Positions 32,986 through 46,035 of a stretch of DNA of 64,000 bases are shown piece after piece. A program made the position numbers and the translations under genes. Under the pieces are notes generated by a model. It was not told the DNA's origin. It saw nothing but the letters and a program-made list of their open reading frames with translations, and ran no database searches. The stretch is from Cubamyces lactineus (Eukaryota > Basidiomycota > Agaricomycetes > Polyporales > Polyporaceae): assembly GCA_022376465.1 (NCBI GenBank), contig JACDTU010000004.1, forward strand, positions 310,001 to 374,000, written 5' to 3'. The stretch's first letter is position 1. The number at the start of each line of letters is the position of its first letter.

Positions 32986-34054
32986 TCACGACTGTTGGAT
33001 CGCATTCATCCTCGAGAAAATGATCCAACGGATACGCTCTTCGGGAGGTAAACTCATCCGCATGACGGTCCCACGGATACGCTGCCGTAGCTCCGCGATG
33101 AGGATGACATCCGCCAAGCCGAGAAGCATGCCCTCGTCGTACGTGAGGGAGTCCTCGCGCACGCACAGGTCGAAGTATGCGTTTTCGAGCCAGCTGGGGA
33201 TGTCGTATTGCCGCGCGAGCAGGATCCGGTCAATCGGCGTCGCAAGGGGCTCGAGACGTTGGATTGCGAGCTTGCTATACTCGTCGAACTCGTAGCGGTG
33301 CGAGATGCGCAGGACAGAGGTCCACTCATCGAGGGTAGAGAGGTCGCCGTCGATGACGTTGCTGCGACGCAGATGGGAGAGGAAAGAGGGTCAAAAGGTC
33401 AGCACTGCCGTTAGCATGCAGGCCGAGTCATCGCAGGCGTCAGCAATCGGCAATCTCGTGTCTCCTATGCAAGCAACTGCATGGGCCAGGAAGGTCCACA
33501 GGCGACGATTGCACCAGAGAAGACATCGTGCGACTCCAATCGAGAAGCACGAAGTTGTTTGAGACTCACGCTCGCACTCACCTAGGGTAGAACAACGACA
33601 AGAATCGGGCGAAGTCCACCGCCTTCACATCAGGGAGCGGGATGGGATGCTCGTCTGACGTTCCTTCTGCCGGTGCGTCTCCCGGGTTCAAGGTGAACAT
33701 CGACGCAAAGATGATGGAATGCCTCTTCAGGAAGTACTCATGTATTTTGAAGAGCGTGTGTTCGACCTGGGCGTCGATGGGTTGCCTCAGTACGTAACTC
33801 TTGTGGTGACCATCGAAAACTCAGGATCTATGAACGATTGCTCACCAGAAATATGACCGTGCCTGCTTCATGCTCGAGGTATAGATGCGGGTGCCGTTCC
33901 ACGCGAGGACTTGAAGCCGTAACTGCGTTGATGCTCGAAGTGCCGGTGCTAATGAGTTTTCATAGGATATTTGGATGAATATCCCCATTCCTGCGGTAAG
34001 ATCGCTGTGGTACAGAGAATGCGCTGACCCTGTTGTGCTTCTTCTTGGTTCCAT
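32986..34054 (-). CDS. BTB/POZ-domain protein
   Basis: Four exons (34029-34054, 33846-33948, 33582-33766, 32986-33361) encode 229 residues, and all phases fit. The fold begins HLYLEHEAGTVIFL and passes across an intron into VEHTLFKIHEYFLKRHSIIF. Then come LPDVKAVDFARFLSLFYP and a helical half with LDEWTSVLRISHRYEFDEYS and LARQYDIPSWLENAY. This is the expanded single-domain BTB family of Agaricomycetes, members of which may bridge cullin-3 ligases or act as transcription cofactors; the role is unknown. The start is the only ATG that connects in frame. The third intron (33362-33581, 220 nt) is long and could hide an additional exon. Confidence 0.8.
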
Positions 34055-35326
34055 TACTGTCAGTCCGAGTGGTTCCAGAGTTGATTTGGAGTGTATGGAG
34101 ATGTCATCCCACTGATGTAGCCCGAGGATAGCGACTCAAAACGGCCATGCGTTACAGGTGAGGCTACTGCCACGAGTTAGGTAGCAGGTATGGTAAGAAG
34201 TAGCGTAACAGTACAATCCACGTGGTCGCACATCAATGATCCAGCTGGCGCCTATTAAGTGTACGAGTCTCGCTGGCGATTTTGGCCTGGACTTCCTCCT
34301 CGAATTCGCTACTCCGAGGCTTGAGATCTAGAGGGTTCCAACATACACTCTCTACCTATCCGACCTGCAGTATACCTGTTTGTATCTGCACTCTGCAGCA
34401 TCGTTGCCTCTTGCTCGCTTCCGTAGGCGGCCCCGAGCTATCCAAGGTTCTGCCAAGCACGGCCGCCATGAGGCGTGTACACGTTATGTAGGGGTAAACA
34501 GCTCTTCTGAGCAGACGGTTTGCTGCATCAATCAAGAATCGTCTTGGGTCCTTTTCTATAGCGCGCGAAAAGGAAGCTGAACAATGGTGCAGGTACAGCA
34601 ATCGTGATTCCTATCTCCGACCTTCCGGCCTCTAACATGCTTAAGTTCTGCCACAGAACGCTTGGCCCTCCGCGCCGTTTGCCTTCGGACGGAAGCACTG
34701 ATTGCATGCGAATAGCCGGCCAATTGCTACGTATGCTGCTTTCCAACCCAGCTCGTAAGTCGCCGGTATGTACGACAGTGTTGCGGGGAGCATAGAACTG
34801 CCGGCCTAGGTAGCCGCCATGCACGTCGGCTGCCGCGTTTAATGGACGGAGACCGCGTGCAGACTCCGTCGACCGAAAATAATGCCATCACCTTCGTTTT
34901 CGTTTCCCGCAGTCGGTTTGCTGGGGCCTCGTGCAAATTCCGGGTGCACAGAAGAGTACATCCGATGCCTACCAACGCCGGCGCACATTATACCACTACG
35001 CGGATAGCGTGCCGCTCATTGCCCTATCGACACTGGCTTCATCTGATAGCTAGAGCCTCGCTACTTCCTGGAGAAACGATGCAAGGTCGGGTCCCATGAG
35101 CCGCAGAACTCCGCATTCAGCATGGTGGGTTACCCGTGGGGGTAGCCCGATTGCGTGAATGTTGCCCTTTTCAGCTGCGTCCCTGATACCCGAACTGCCG
35201 TACTCCGCGGCGCCCTGGGTGGTTGTTTCTGTAATTCCTGGATCCTGAGTCACGGCCGCCTTCTAAGATCAGTGGGTGCTCATCGGTATAAGAATGCTCG
35301 GGCCCTCCGAACGATCCGCTGGAACG
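34055..35326 (+). other. Divergent intergenic region (BTB / P450)
   Basis: 1.27 kb with no supported gene; the many short frames are not conserved-looking. Confidence 0.45.
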
Positions 35327-37502
35327 ATGATTTCTGCCACGTTCGTTACCGAGATACCGCTGCGGCATGCCCTATATGCCATCGTGCTGTCTGCCTTGGT
35401 CAGTGCCAGTCCGAGACTCAGAACCGGCTCACACCACGGCTCATCTCTCTCCGTCGCAGGTGGCACATTCGATCTTCAAGCGGTATGAACCACAGCACGT
35501 AGCTGCACATGCCGGCCTGCTCTTCGGAGTGCCTGTCATTTTAGCTGGTCTTCTCTTGGTGCATTTCCCTCTGGCCACAGCCGTTCTAGCATCCTTCTCG
35601 ACGTACTGGTCAACGCTAGTGTGCTCCATCTCCTTGTATCGTCTTTCACCATGGCATCCGCTCGTTCGATATCCCGGCCCTACCATCCACAAGCTTTCGA
35701 AGGTCTACCTCGCATGGATCTCTCGGGGCGGCAAGCGTCATCTCTACACCCAGGAGTTGCACCGACAACACGGTGACCTCGTCAGAATCGGTGAGCTCTA
35801 TCGCCGACGGCCTACCAAATTGTGGGATGCTGATCGGTTAGTAGGTCCGAACGAGGTCTCCGTAAGTAGTGCCGCCGCCATCCACCCGCTCATGGGAACA
35901 ACTGGCTTGCACAAGGGCCCTCGTGGGTTGCTTCTCTGCCGCTTCGCGTACATGCTTTCAACACGCTAATTCCCTCGGCGGTGCAGAGTGGGGAGCCCGG
36001 GCGGCGACCCAAGCTGTTCCGCCCCTGATAGCCATCAGCGACCCAAAGGAGCATCTCCGTCGCCGCAAGCCATGGAACAGAGCGTTCAACATGGTTAGCT
36101 TGAAGGACTTTGAACCGCTGGTGTCCAACCGTACACGTCAGCTCGTGGATCTGCTTGGGTCCAAAAAGGGCGAGGTCAATCTCTCCAAGTGGTTCAGTTG
36201 GTTTACGTACGTATATCGTCTTGCACCAGAAGTCCGCGGGCATGAGATACTGACGGCATCCTGCAGGTACGATCTCATGAGCGACATGGCGTAAGTGGCA
36301 CTGATTTCTGTCCCCGCAACGCAACTCCTGACCATCAATTATGGAACAGATTCGGCGGGGGGTCAGAGATGATGCGGAACGGCGACGAAGGGAGTGTATG
36401 GCCCCTCTTGGAAGAAGGATTGGTGTAAGCGCTGCCGCTCTACACGCACCTGTTGTCTAATCCTGACAATGCCCCAATAGCAACTCCGATACCTTCGGCC
36501 ACCTCCCTTGGACGGCGGACTACGTCCGCAAGATACCTGGCCTTGGCACGAAGATGAAAGAGATGCGCAGCTTCTGTATCCGTCGCACCGCCGAACGTGT
36601 CAAACAAGGCAATCATTCTACCAAAGACCTCTTCTACTACTTGGTGCGCGGCCCCGATCTTCTTCCGCTCGATCGGCTGCTCATCAGCTTGGACTACAGA
36701 ACAATGAGGACGGCTCAGAGGCAACACCTCCCCTCTCCCAGGTGGTAGCGGATGGTGCCCTCGCCGTTGTTGCCGGATCAGATACAACTTCCAGCGTCAT
36801 TTCCAATCTCGTGTTCTGCCTGCTCACCCATCCAGAGACGTACGCTCGTCTCAGAGCGGAGGTCGATTTCTACTATCCTCCCGGAGAAGATGCGCTCAAC
36901 ACGAAGCATCACGCGGACATGTCGTATCTGAATGCCGTCATGTATGTTTCGCCTTGGTCAGATCTCCGGTGTGATGGGCTGAGCAGGATTTCTCAGCAAC
37001 GAGACCATGCGATTGTATCCTCCCGTAAGCGATGGTAGCCAGCGCATTGTTCCGTACGGCAGCGGCGGGAGGGTGATTGACAACAAGTATGTTCCGAATG
37101 TCGTATCATCCGATACATGCTAACCCGCGTTGCTCTAGCTACCTTCCTGAAGGCACAATTGTCACCGTTCACATGTACAGCATACACCGGGACCCTCGTA
37201 ACTTCTCACCGCTGCCTGAGAGCTTCTGGCCCGAACGTTGGATAGTGGCGAATTCGGAGAACCAGAAGTCGAACATTGTCCACAACGCAGCCGCCTTCTT
37301 CCCCTTCTCCTTTGGACCTGGGAATTGTGCTGGAAAGCCGCTCGCCATGCAGGAGATGCGGATGGTCATGACTCTGATGATGCAGAAGCTGGACCTGCGG
37401 TTAGCGGATGGTTTCGATGCTGCAACGTATGAGGAGAGCCTCCTGGACTACCTTATACTTACGCGCCCTCCCCTGCCCGTCATCGTCACGCCTCGTGCCT
37501 GA
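35327..37502 (+). CDS. Cytochrome P450 monooxygenase, unrelated to the 0-6 kb array
   Basis: This is a multi-exon P450 with several N-terminal hydrophobic segments (AGLLFGVPVILAGLLLV and a following stretch) and the hinge RYPGPTIHKLS. It continues PNEVSVSSAAAIHPLMG, then SDPKEHLRRRKPWNRAFNM (WxxxR region). The I-helix is AVVAGSDTTSS with the classical acid-alcohol pair, ExxR reads NETMRLYPP, the PERW motif is FWPERW and the haem loop is FSFGPGNCAGKPLA. The stop is TGA 37500-37502. It resembles the basidiomycete family often annotated as high-nitrogen-upregulated P450, but this is from memory of motifs. An upstream in-frame ATG at 35294 would add eleven residues; 35327 is preferred because the hydrophobic anchor follows more directly. 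The substrate is unknown. Confidence 0.9.
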
Positions 37503-37902
37503 AGCCCGGGTACGATTCATGAATCTCATGGCAATGAACACCTACGACCCTTCGCACCATCCTATCCTCCCTTGGTCCTGGCCCATTACTAGCCATATCG
37601 TGCTTGCATTCATTCTGTATGATTTCTAGTATCTGTATTCTAGTATATACACTTATCCTTGGTAATCACTCTGCGACGTTCTGCGCTCTCTGTGGCGGAC
37701 ATAGACGGACGAGCTTGAGCATGTGGCGCGTCGCGACGCGTCGACGTCACGTGCCGTGCTTACTGGATTAGGGCTGTTGAGCGCAACGGAATAAGCCCAA
37801 TACCCGTCACCGAGTACTGGTGGTATAGCAAGCACTCTCGCCGCCGTTGTCGACGTTGAGCTCGCCCAGTCCATCCACCCTTGACGCCTTAGTCCTCACG
37901 CG

Positions 37903-40239
37903 ATGTCGAAGAGAGAGGCGCGTACCTTCGCGGCAGCAGGCGTCGATGTCGACGCCCCGCGCGCCAAACGTCGGAAGGAGGCTCCAGCCACAACTAGCAC
38001 TAGTCCCAGCGGCAAGAAGGATCCTGATGCACCCAGCACGACAACCAATACGCAGAAGGACGACGAGAATGGAGGAAGCATCGGTGAAGACAAGGAGACG
38101 GTGCGAGAGAAGGGCTTGCAGTTGTGGCAAACGTTGAAGGACGCGGTCAACAAGGAGTGCGTGACATCCTCACTTACAATCCCCGATTGACCTTACCCCG
38201 CATCCGCGTTTTCCTCTCCGACCATCATCATGTTTGTGCTTGCACTCGCTCCTCTCACCGTAGAGGTCAGATCGCCTCCTTCCAGTTCATGCGACTTCCC
38301 TCAAAACGCCAATACCCCGACTACTACGTCCAGATCAAGCGACCTATAGCACTCGATGACATCAAGGCCAAGCTCGAAGCGCGAGAATACACCTCTCTCA
38401 ACGAAGTTTTGCAAGACTTCGAGACCTGCTTCCGCAATGCGAAACGGTACAATATGAAGGAGAGTCAGATCTGGAAGGATGCCAAATTCCTACATGTTCG
38501 TAACTGTTCACGACTACCAAGTCCAAACGCTGCTCACAAACGCATCCTAGAAACTAGCCACGAAGGAGTACAGTCGTATGACGGGCACCAAGGAAGAAGC
38601 CCCGGCCGACGACGGCGACGAGAAGGGTGTATCCGAAGATGAAGCAAGCGGGAAGAAGAAGGCCCCAAATATGCATCGTCTCTTGAAGAGTAGGTTGCAG
38701 AAACTTGTGGACAAGGCGGACGAGAAGTACGCGGATGTTCGTCAAATGCAGGAACTCGTATTGATTATGTTTATTGCAGAGGACGGGTGCTCTCCGCTGA
38801 GTTCATGGAGCTACCAAGTCGGAAGCAGTGGCCCATGTACTACCAGATCATCAAGAAGCCGCAGGCCTTGGAGAATATCTTCGTAAGTCTCGATGTTGAG
38901 TACCTCGCATGATTCTCTTGTCTAAATCACCAACAGAAGAAGCTGAAACGGAAAGAGTACCACAATCCCACCGACTTTGCGAACGATGTGGAGTTGGTCT
39001 TTTCGAATGCTTTGGAGTTCAATCAGGAGCACACGCAAATATGGGATGATGCGGTACATCTTCGAGTGCGTCATGCCTTATATTCAAGTTCTGTGCCATG
39101 CTCAGCATCGTTATTAGGAGTACTTCCGCAAGTTGATGGCGGACTTGCCCGAGCCCTATACAATACCTGCATATGCCAACGCTGGGGAGCACCCAACTAA
39201 GGTCAAGCTAAAGATGCCAACAGCGCCTACACAACCAATCGCAGCACCGGCCCCGACACTTCCATCTAGCAATAAGATCACCGTGCCGGGAGCTTACTCC
39301 GCTTCTTCAACCACCCAAGCATCCGCCAAACAAACATCCGCATCTAGCGCACCTGCTCAACCTCGTCCTCCAACCACGATTAAGTCTCCACCAGTTACGC
39401 CCGCTATACCTCCCACTCCCACTTCTTCCACAGCCGCAGTCGCCACGCCAGCTACCATCGCACAGCCTGTTCGAATACCACCTATTGCCCCGGCTCCCCC
39501 TGCTGCTGCGACGTCGACTCTTCCGAAATCCACGCATGCAGGTGCCCTCCAACCCGCGAGTTTCTCTCAAACTGTAACGCCTGCCTCATATTACCCCAAT
39601 GCTGTCTACCAGCAGTCGCTAGCACCAGCTGTTGCTCCAAAGGCTCCCCCTGCGATAGCGCCCGCGGTTCCTACGCCTACTGCCGCGCCGACGCTGGCAC
39701 CCATCCCCATAGCCCCTACTAGTGTAACTCGGCCATCTCCTGCAAACCAGGACACCTTCCCGCTCAAGCATGCCATCGTCACAACCTTACCTCTCGGCAG
39801 GCGGTTTGTACTGAGTCACGAAGAAGGGGTGAAGACATGGGCGGTACGGCTCAGCGGCGTCGAGTCCAGCATCGTTCTCTCGGACGTCGCCTTGCTCGGT
39901 CGTGCCGAGGACGCCGATGACAGCAGTGGCGACGAAGACCACGAGCACAAAGGCGCAGAAGGCAAGCATGAAGAGGAGGAGGGCACTACGACGTCTCCGA
40001 GAACGAAGAAGCGCGGGCGGCCTTCTCGGAAACGCGGGAAAGGGTCCGATGCGAAGAAAGCCAAGGGCAAGGCAGCGGAGGCCCCAGGGGGTGTGCAAGT
40101 CAAGCTGAACAGTGTGATGCTTCAAGCAAAGGAAGAGGGCGTATGGGAGGTACAGTTACCTCCCGGTCTCAGCATCCTCGAACTGGGCGAGAAGGGCGGG
40201 ATGGTATGGAAGGTGTACTTGGATCGAGCAGCGTATTGA
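37903..40239 (+). CDS. Tandem-bromodomain chromatin remodelling subunit (Rsc4-like)
   Basis: ATG 37903 starts MSKREARTFAAAGVDVDAPR with a RAKRRK nuclear signal. Bromodomain 1 holds ASFQFMRLPSKRQYPDYY and ends with the acetyl-lysine-binding asparagine in AKRYNMKES. Bromodomain 2 holds LPSRKQWPMYYQIIKKP and the corresponding asparagine in ALEFNQEHT. Both pockets therefore look competent. A long Pro/Ala/Thr-rich linker follows, then a conserved C-terminal block (HAIVTTLPLGRRFVLSHEEG) interrupted by an acidic/basic insertion with an AT-hook-like KKRGRPSRKRGKG. The end is LSILELGEKGGMVWKVYLD. This layout is that of Rsc4 of the RSC (SWI/SNF-type) complex. At least six exons are needed. One exon end near 38730 is approximate. 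Confidence 0.85.
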
Positions 40240-40525
40240 GGACGGTTCTCTTCGTGCACACCGTGGGTCATGATATGGTTATATACCTGTTGTTTCTCCT
40301 CTTGTTATCTGGTTCTAGCTTGTCCTGTCTCTGTTGTGTATTGTAGTTGACCTGGTCGAAGGTCGTGTACAGGTATCATTATGTATAGCAGTATGTTTCC
40401 TCCAGTCCATTGCGTAGCACACATCTAGCGATATACCAAGAAAGTCCGCGATACAATCATCCATGTCAAAAGCAGCCAGCGGTTTAGTCTCTACTCCCGC
40501 GTGGGGGAATGAGAGACGCGCGGGG

Positions 40526-42578
40526 CTATACCCCGCTTGCCCGCCACCGTTCTAGCTTCTCTGCGAGCGGCACCTGCTCATCGTCGAGGTCGGTCCCGCT
40601 GTCCGGCTCGCTCGGCGGGTCAGGCACGTACAGATTGTACCTCCCTGGCTGCGCGGTGTTGTCTTCGATGTACTGCTTTAGGAGCTGTTCGCGGTCGATC
40701 TGCCGTACCTCATATCCCTCTGAACCCCGCCTCACGAACTCGCGCGGGCGGCCGATCGCGTCATTCATCTCGTAATCCTCTTCCTCTTCCTCTTCTGTGT
40801 TAGGGGTAGAGTACGCCCTATGGCTCGCTTCGCGGTTGTAGTCGGGGTGGTACGGGGGCACGGAAGCATAAGGCCCCTGAGCGGCCGTAGACGTAGGTGT
40901 GGGTTTGCGTCGGCGGGGGGCGGAAGAAGACGGCTGAAGTGTGGGATTGAGAGAACCGTTCTCGTACGTCCAGGGAGATGGTGGGAGCTGGAAGTTGTGC
41001 TCTGGGTCGGTGTCGGGATGTACGTACGCTTCGGGATCTCGAGGGGGCCACTCCTCCCCAGCGGAATCTGCCAAAAGAAATGTCAGCCCAGGCACGCAAA
41101 ATGGGCTCACCCAGAAGGATGGGCGCGCGTAGAACGGACGGACGCATTGGATGCGCTCACTTCGTCGGCCTGGTGCAAATCGCATGCGTGTGCTTCCTAC
41201 TCTTCGACATGGCGGGAAGGTGGATATTGGAAAGTACTGCCGTCACGCTCGAGATCGCGGGTGTCCGCCTCATCTCCCGCGCGTCCATCCCTCCGGACAA
41301 GGTCTATCCACTCACCATCTCCCTCCGCGAGAGGATATTTCAGTCCGTTCCCTGGGGGTACAGTGGGACAGCACCACATGAGGGGGTTCGGACCCAGCAC
41401 GGACTCAATGTTCCGACGCATGCCAAGGTTCTGTGATTTGCGTTAGTGCTCGATCAGCAAAACTGAATTGAGATACGTACGTAGGGGAACTTGATCTGTT
41501 ATATACAGAACGTCAGCGGCATTATGCACTGGTACAAGCCCGAACTGACCTCCTGTATACGGCCACGCCGTACGAGGGTCGCGACTTTGTCTTTCTCCCA
41601 TCCTTCTATTGTCGTAGTATTGCCCAATAGTGAATAGAAGTGGTAGAGACTGGATACCCCAAGCGTCAGTATAACGAAAGGTCAGAGCTGACTATCTCGT
41701 CTGACCTGAAGATGCCAACCGCAAGCAGCACGGGTATACAGGTTGCGAAGTTGAGTACTATGAAAATGAGTTCTCGACCGCTAGGCTCATCCTAGTCAAC
41801 AAGTGTTCAGTTGTCGAAGCGTACCAGTGAGATTCCAACGGCATACCCAAAAAGTGGTGTCGCTCCAAATGCGTCGCGTGACCATGGCGAGGTGGTATGA
41901 ACACGCGAGGTCGACATAGAATAGAAAGCGAACGAAGTGGCCGTAGTTGAAGTGACCGACGCAGTTGTTCACCCATGGACAATGATGGTCTGCCGCCTCA
42001 TGAGATGAGCACGGTCGAGGACATGCGCAACAACTGCAGCTGCTCACCCATACGCAGCACACATCTAGCAATCGAGTATACTGTGTTAAGATAACCCCCG
42101 CACATTTACGAGCTGAGAACGTACCGCTTGCATTGACTGCAATGATGTGCCCGGGGAGGCTTGTAATTCTGGCATGTCCGACAGTAACGCGGACTTCTCG
42201 TGAGTTTCTTGACTTCGTAACCGTCTTCATCGTTAATATCTGGCCTCTTTTAATGCGAAACATGGAGTTGAAGGGTACCGCACGCGTTGAGAAGGTAAAG
42301 ACGTACCCAGTGTGGAGGAACACCTCCAGGGTCCGTCCTGACACACATGGCATAGTTCCATAGAAGCAAGCCCACCAGGATACTAATAGAAGGTCAACTC
42401 CAGGAGCGCCCCGCGAGCCAGAAGTCCCTTACTTGAATGGCACCAGTAGCTGCAGGAGCTCTATTGAGAGTTCACGTCCGTACCACGGCCAGATTACAAA
42501 TATTTGCGAAGAGTAGGCAATGAACGCGATGAGGCATGTCGTGAAGAATACAAACAAGCGGCCAGTAAGCCGACCCAT
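40526..42578 (-). CDS. DHHC palmitoyltransferase (Pfa4-like)
   Basis: ATG 42578 begins [20 protein letters not shown], the first of four expected membrane helices, followed by [19 protein letters not shown]. The cysteine-rich domain is [20 protein letters not shown], and after two introns the catalytic [20 protein letters not shown]. The DHHC cysteine forms the acyl-enzyme. An intron splits the aspartate codon just before HHC. The domain is followed by [20 protein letters not shown]. The C-terminal exons (40526 to about 41070) are polar, with an [12 protein letters not shown] run and [19 protein letters not shown]. The ER location and chitin-synthase export role of yeast Pfa4 are known for that family; transfer to this gene is an inference. 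Confidence 0.88.
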
Positions 42579-43216
42579 TCCAGACAGTCCCCAGCAGAGC
42601 CCAAGAAGCGTGTTAGAGAAAAAGGAGAGGATGCACTGGCTACGAGGCTATTAGAGAGTTTCGGTGCTCGAGGATGCCGAACGCGCCGGCGTACCCAGCA
42701 CGGCTGTGCGCGCTTTCATAACTTTGGCGCCCGCTTGAACACTGTCTAGTAACTATTATCTTGTCGAGGACGAGTCAATAACAATTTGTTACCGTCTTCA
42801 AGGGATGTATATTAGTCTTACTATACCCATTACCAGATTGTAAAGTCAGGCATAGACCAAGGTCGTAGCAATAGTCTAATAGGCTCAAGGCTACCGACGG
42901 TGCGGGACATACTACCGTACCTCCGGGTTGTTGTGTACGCTGATCCTCTCAACAGACAACAAGATGACCATCACTGGTGTAAACAGGCTCTCCTCTGCTG
43001 CAGTATCGGGCGGTGATTGTCAGTCCGTACAGTCGAAAGAGCTGAAGCCAGTGAGTACGATTTCTCCGTGATCCAGTAATCGGTACATCACGATTGTACT
43101 AGCCAAAGCTCGGCGAAGTCAACAGTCCAGTTATAGTCCATGTTATATCACGTATCGGCAGCAAAAAAGTAGAGAAAACCCCACGGCTCTCCAATCAGTT
43201 TTCAAGCATGATTCAA
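42579..43216 (+). other. Intergenic region between DHHC and RTA1-like genes
   Basis: No coding exon is supported; the sequence is A/T-richer than its neighbours. Confidence 0.45.
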
Positions 43217-44641
43217 TCACGCCTTGTACGCTGGAAGAACTCCATCTAGAAGTTCCGAGTCCTGCGCCTTCAAGAGCTGGCCCGGGTGGCAGACGTTCAA
43301 AGTCAACACTGTGCCGAGGACCATGATGCCGTCGAAGACAACTATCACGGCACGCGTGAGTAAACAATCCGTGATATGGGCGGACTCTGGCTTACTGAAC
43401 AAGGACTGGGTCTGGATGACTTTCCCAGTCCAGCCGTCCGCAAGTTCCACCGTCCGGTAGATCGCCCTTGACGCGAGTCAGTAAGCGGTGCGGCGAGCCA
43501 TCGACATAAAACGAACCGGATGTATAGAAGCGCGGTCCCGATGCACAACCCGACCCTCAAGCGCTTCATCGGCCCCTGGAGGGACTGTCTCTTGAATGAC
43601 CCGATGAAGGTGGAATCCTCGAGCTCGCTTAGGTTCTCCTTCCTGAACGGACGATCCTGGTGACGCCGCATGAAGTACTCGACCAGTAGAGTAGAGAACA
43701 CCGTCAAGGACACTATAGGAGATTTATTGACGACGTCAGTCCGCAGGCTACGTATCGGAAAGGAGAGCACTGCACGTACCCAGCTGGAAAACAATCCCTG
43801 CGAGCATGATGTTGCTTCCCTGAAGATAGTCCGTTAGACGCGAACTACCGGCAAATACGACGATCCGTGTTATTCACCAGCCTACCGGTATTGACGTCGT
43901 CAGTACTTGCCGCGATTCCACCACCTGCCGCTTGAATGAACAAAGCGACGATATCCTGCAGACCATAGTGAGGAAAGGTTGAGGGTGTGCATAGCAGAAT
44001 ACCTACGCATGTCAAGAAGATGCGCGAGTCTGACAAGGCCGCCTGGTGTGAGCGAACGGGCGCAGAACAGAGTAACATAGAAACTCACAGAGTCGGGGGC
44101 TGAGGCGACTGTACCTGTCACCCAAGCGAGCGGCCATTCTGCCGAACGTGATGAACAGTGCTCCAATAAGAGGCGTCGGGGACAGAATCAAAGCAACGGT
44201 CCTACACCCTCAAGGGTGAACAAGTGTTACGAGTAGTATACTAGAAGAGGTACTGACTGCATGAGGAACGGGTTGCTGTTCAACGGCTGATCGTGAGACC
44301 ATTCGCGGGCGATCCAGCCGAGGACCTCGCCGCATCCCGCAAGAACAACGGTGGGCAAAAGCCACCAAGCGCGAGAGCGGAGGGCCTGCACGAAGTGCAC
44401 CGCTGAGGCTGCGACGTGAGTAGCCGAGATAATCGATTCTTCGACCGTTGCACGCACCAGTACAAAGAGCAAAGAGGGCGATGAACACCAGGTTCACGCT
44501 CTCAGTGGGCAAGTATCCGTATGCAGGGGAAATCAGATGACCGGCAGCGTCGTGGTCGCTGTTGTAGTCCACTAAAGAGACGGTAAGCATCCTCGAGTAG
44601 GGTCTTCAGACAGAAACATGTGTACCATCACCGGAGCTCAT
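43217..44641 (-). CDS. RTA1-like seven-helix membrane protein
   Basis: ATG at 44641 gives MSSGD, spliced over a short intron to VDYNSDHDAAGHL, then AYGYLPTESVNLVFIALFAL. Further segments are WWLLPTVVLAGCGEVLGWIA, NPFLMQ, SRIFLTC, VALFIQAAGGGIAAS, NIMLAGIVFQL and, near the end, VVFDGIMVLGTVLTLNVCHP and LLDGVLPAYKA. This is the standard order of the RTA1/lipid-translocating exporter family, linked in yeast to resistance to aminocholesterol and azole-type stress. The gene contains many short introns and ends at TGA 43217-43219. One segment within the last exon is probably an intron (around 43350-43400). No regulator is visible nearby. Confidence 0.85.
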
Positions 44642-46035
44642 TGTGCAAGGAACGTGAATAAGAGCGGTACAAAGTGAGAGGTGTAGGAGTGGAAGAGTAC
44701 GTTGTGGGCGCTGCCGATGTCTGCGTCGACTCACGCTTCTGGTTTATATACGGCTGCCTGACGGTAACATTGGACCGAGGGATGCTTGAGCGTCCGTCAT
44801 AGGCAGCTGCGGCATATCGTCGAGAGGATGCGTTGTCGATACGAACATGATGAAGAGCGCTTTGGCGACCCCGCGAGTAATCGCCCTCGCGCGTCGGCGA
44901 TATGCCAAAACACCATGCGGCGCAGTTGGCGTGTCGGATCGCAGAGGACAATGTAGCGCCTTGCACAGTCGCCATATGAGCATATTGTGCAGAGAGAATC
45001 TGTCCAGGGCCCAATCATCAGCCGTGCTTCATGGGGAAGCGCTGCGAAGATCCCAACCGTGTGAGAACCAATCACCGCCATGCCTCTGCCGCGGATGGGG
45101 ATAGGTGTCCACAGCTACTACGCCATCAAAGTCCACTGCAAGTTTGGCCATGTAGGCGAGGTATCCCGCATGACAGCTCGAGGGTGTCAGTACCCATTAA
45201 GACACAAACCGCAATATGTCGCAACGATCTCCTTGCACGCTAGCACCTTGCCTCTCGGATAGTCAACGGGAGCTGTTACTTGACGTACCATTATAGTACT
45301 GTAAAAGGTGGCGTAGAATGAGGGACCAAAGAGTTCCCCGATGAAGGAAAACCCCACGGGTCAGGGCCTAGGATTTTGGTGGCGTTGTGTAGGTTGACAT
45401 CGCAGTCCTGCGGAGCGGTGCACCCGCAGCGGTCTCGCAATATCCGCAGGTATCGAATTCGCCTGGTGAGTTGTAAGACACCTCTCGATCGCCTGTGCGG
45501 CTGATTGTAGACGTAGTACTTGCAGGCCTTTAAGCGGCACCGCATGATAACAGCATTCAGGCCGCAGGCGGTAATAGACCAAGTTGGACCGTTGTAGTCC
45601 CCTCTGTGATATGCCAGTTATTAGCGATGCTGCCAGTATTACGAGACAATCAGATAGAATGACAAACTAAGAGAGTGCCTTCATGAGATAGACCCAGATT
45701 TCGCAGCTACACTGGCAGCAATAGTTTCGAGCCGGAGGCCGATGAGTATCCCTTGCCCTGATACCTTCAGGACTCCGACAAAAGTCAGATTTGGTCGGTA
45801 TGAATGGTTACATGCGATACGCGAGATGAGCGTGAGTGTACAATGAGAGTAACTCCAATTTGCCAAGCTGTATCGTGTCAGTGTACTTAGTACTGGACGT
45901 CGAACCCTGGACCTGGTACTACAGTGGTAGACGCCTTGCGCCGGCGGAAGCGGAATGTAGTAGACGCCCGTATATTCTGTCTTCAACTCTTCGTGCGGCA
46001 CACCACTGTCCACCACCTCGACCTCTGCTGCTGCT
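44642..46035 (+). other. Unresolved region with fragmentary minus-strand open frames
   Basis: Between the divergent RTA1-like and mitochondrial genes. Several minus-strand frames (44744-44983, 45291-45545, 45361-45582, 45681-46091) are open for 70-130 codons but show no family motif and could not be joined into one gene. They may be a pseudogene or only chance. Confidence 0.35.
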
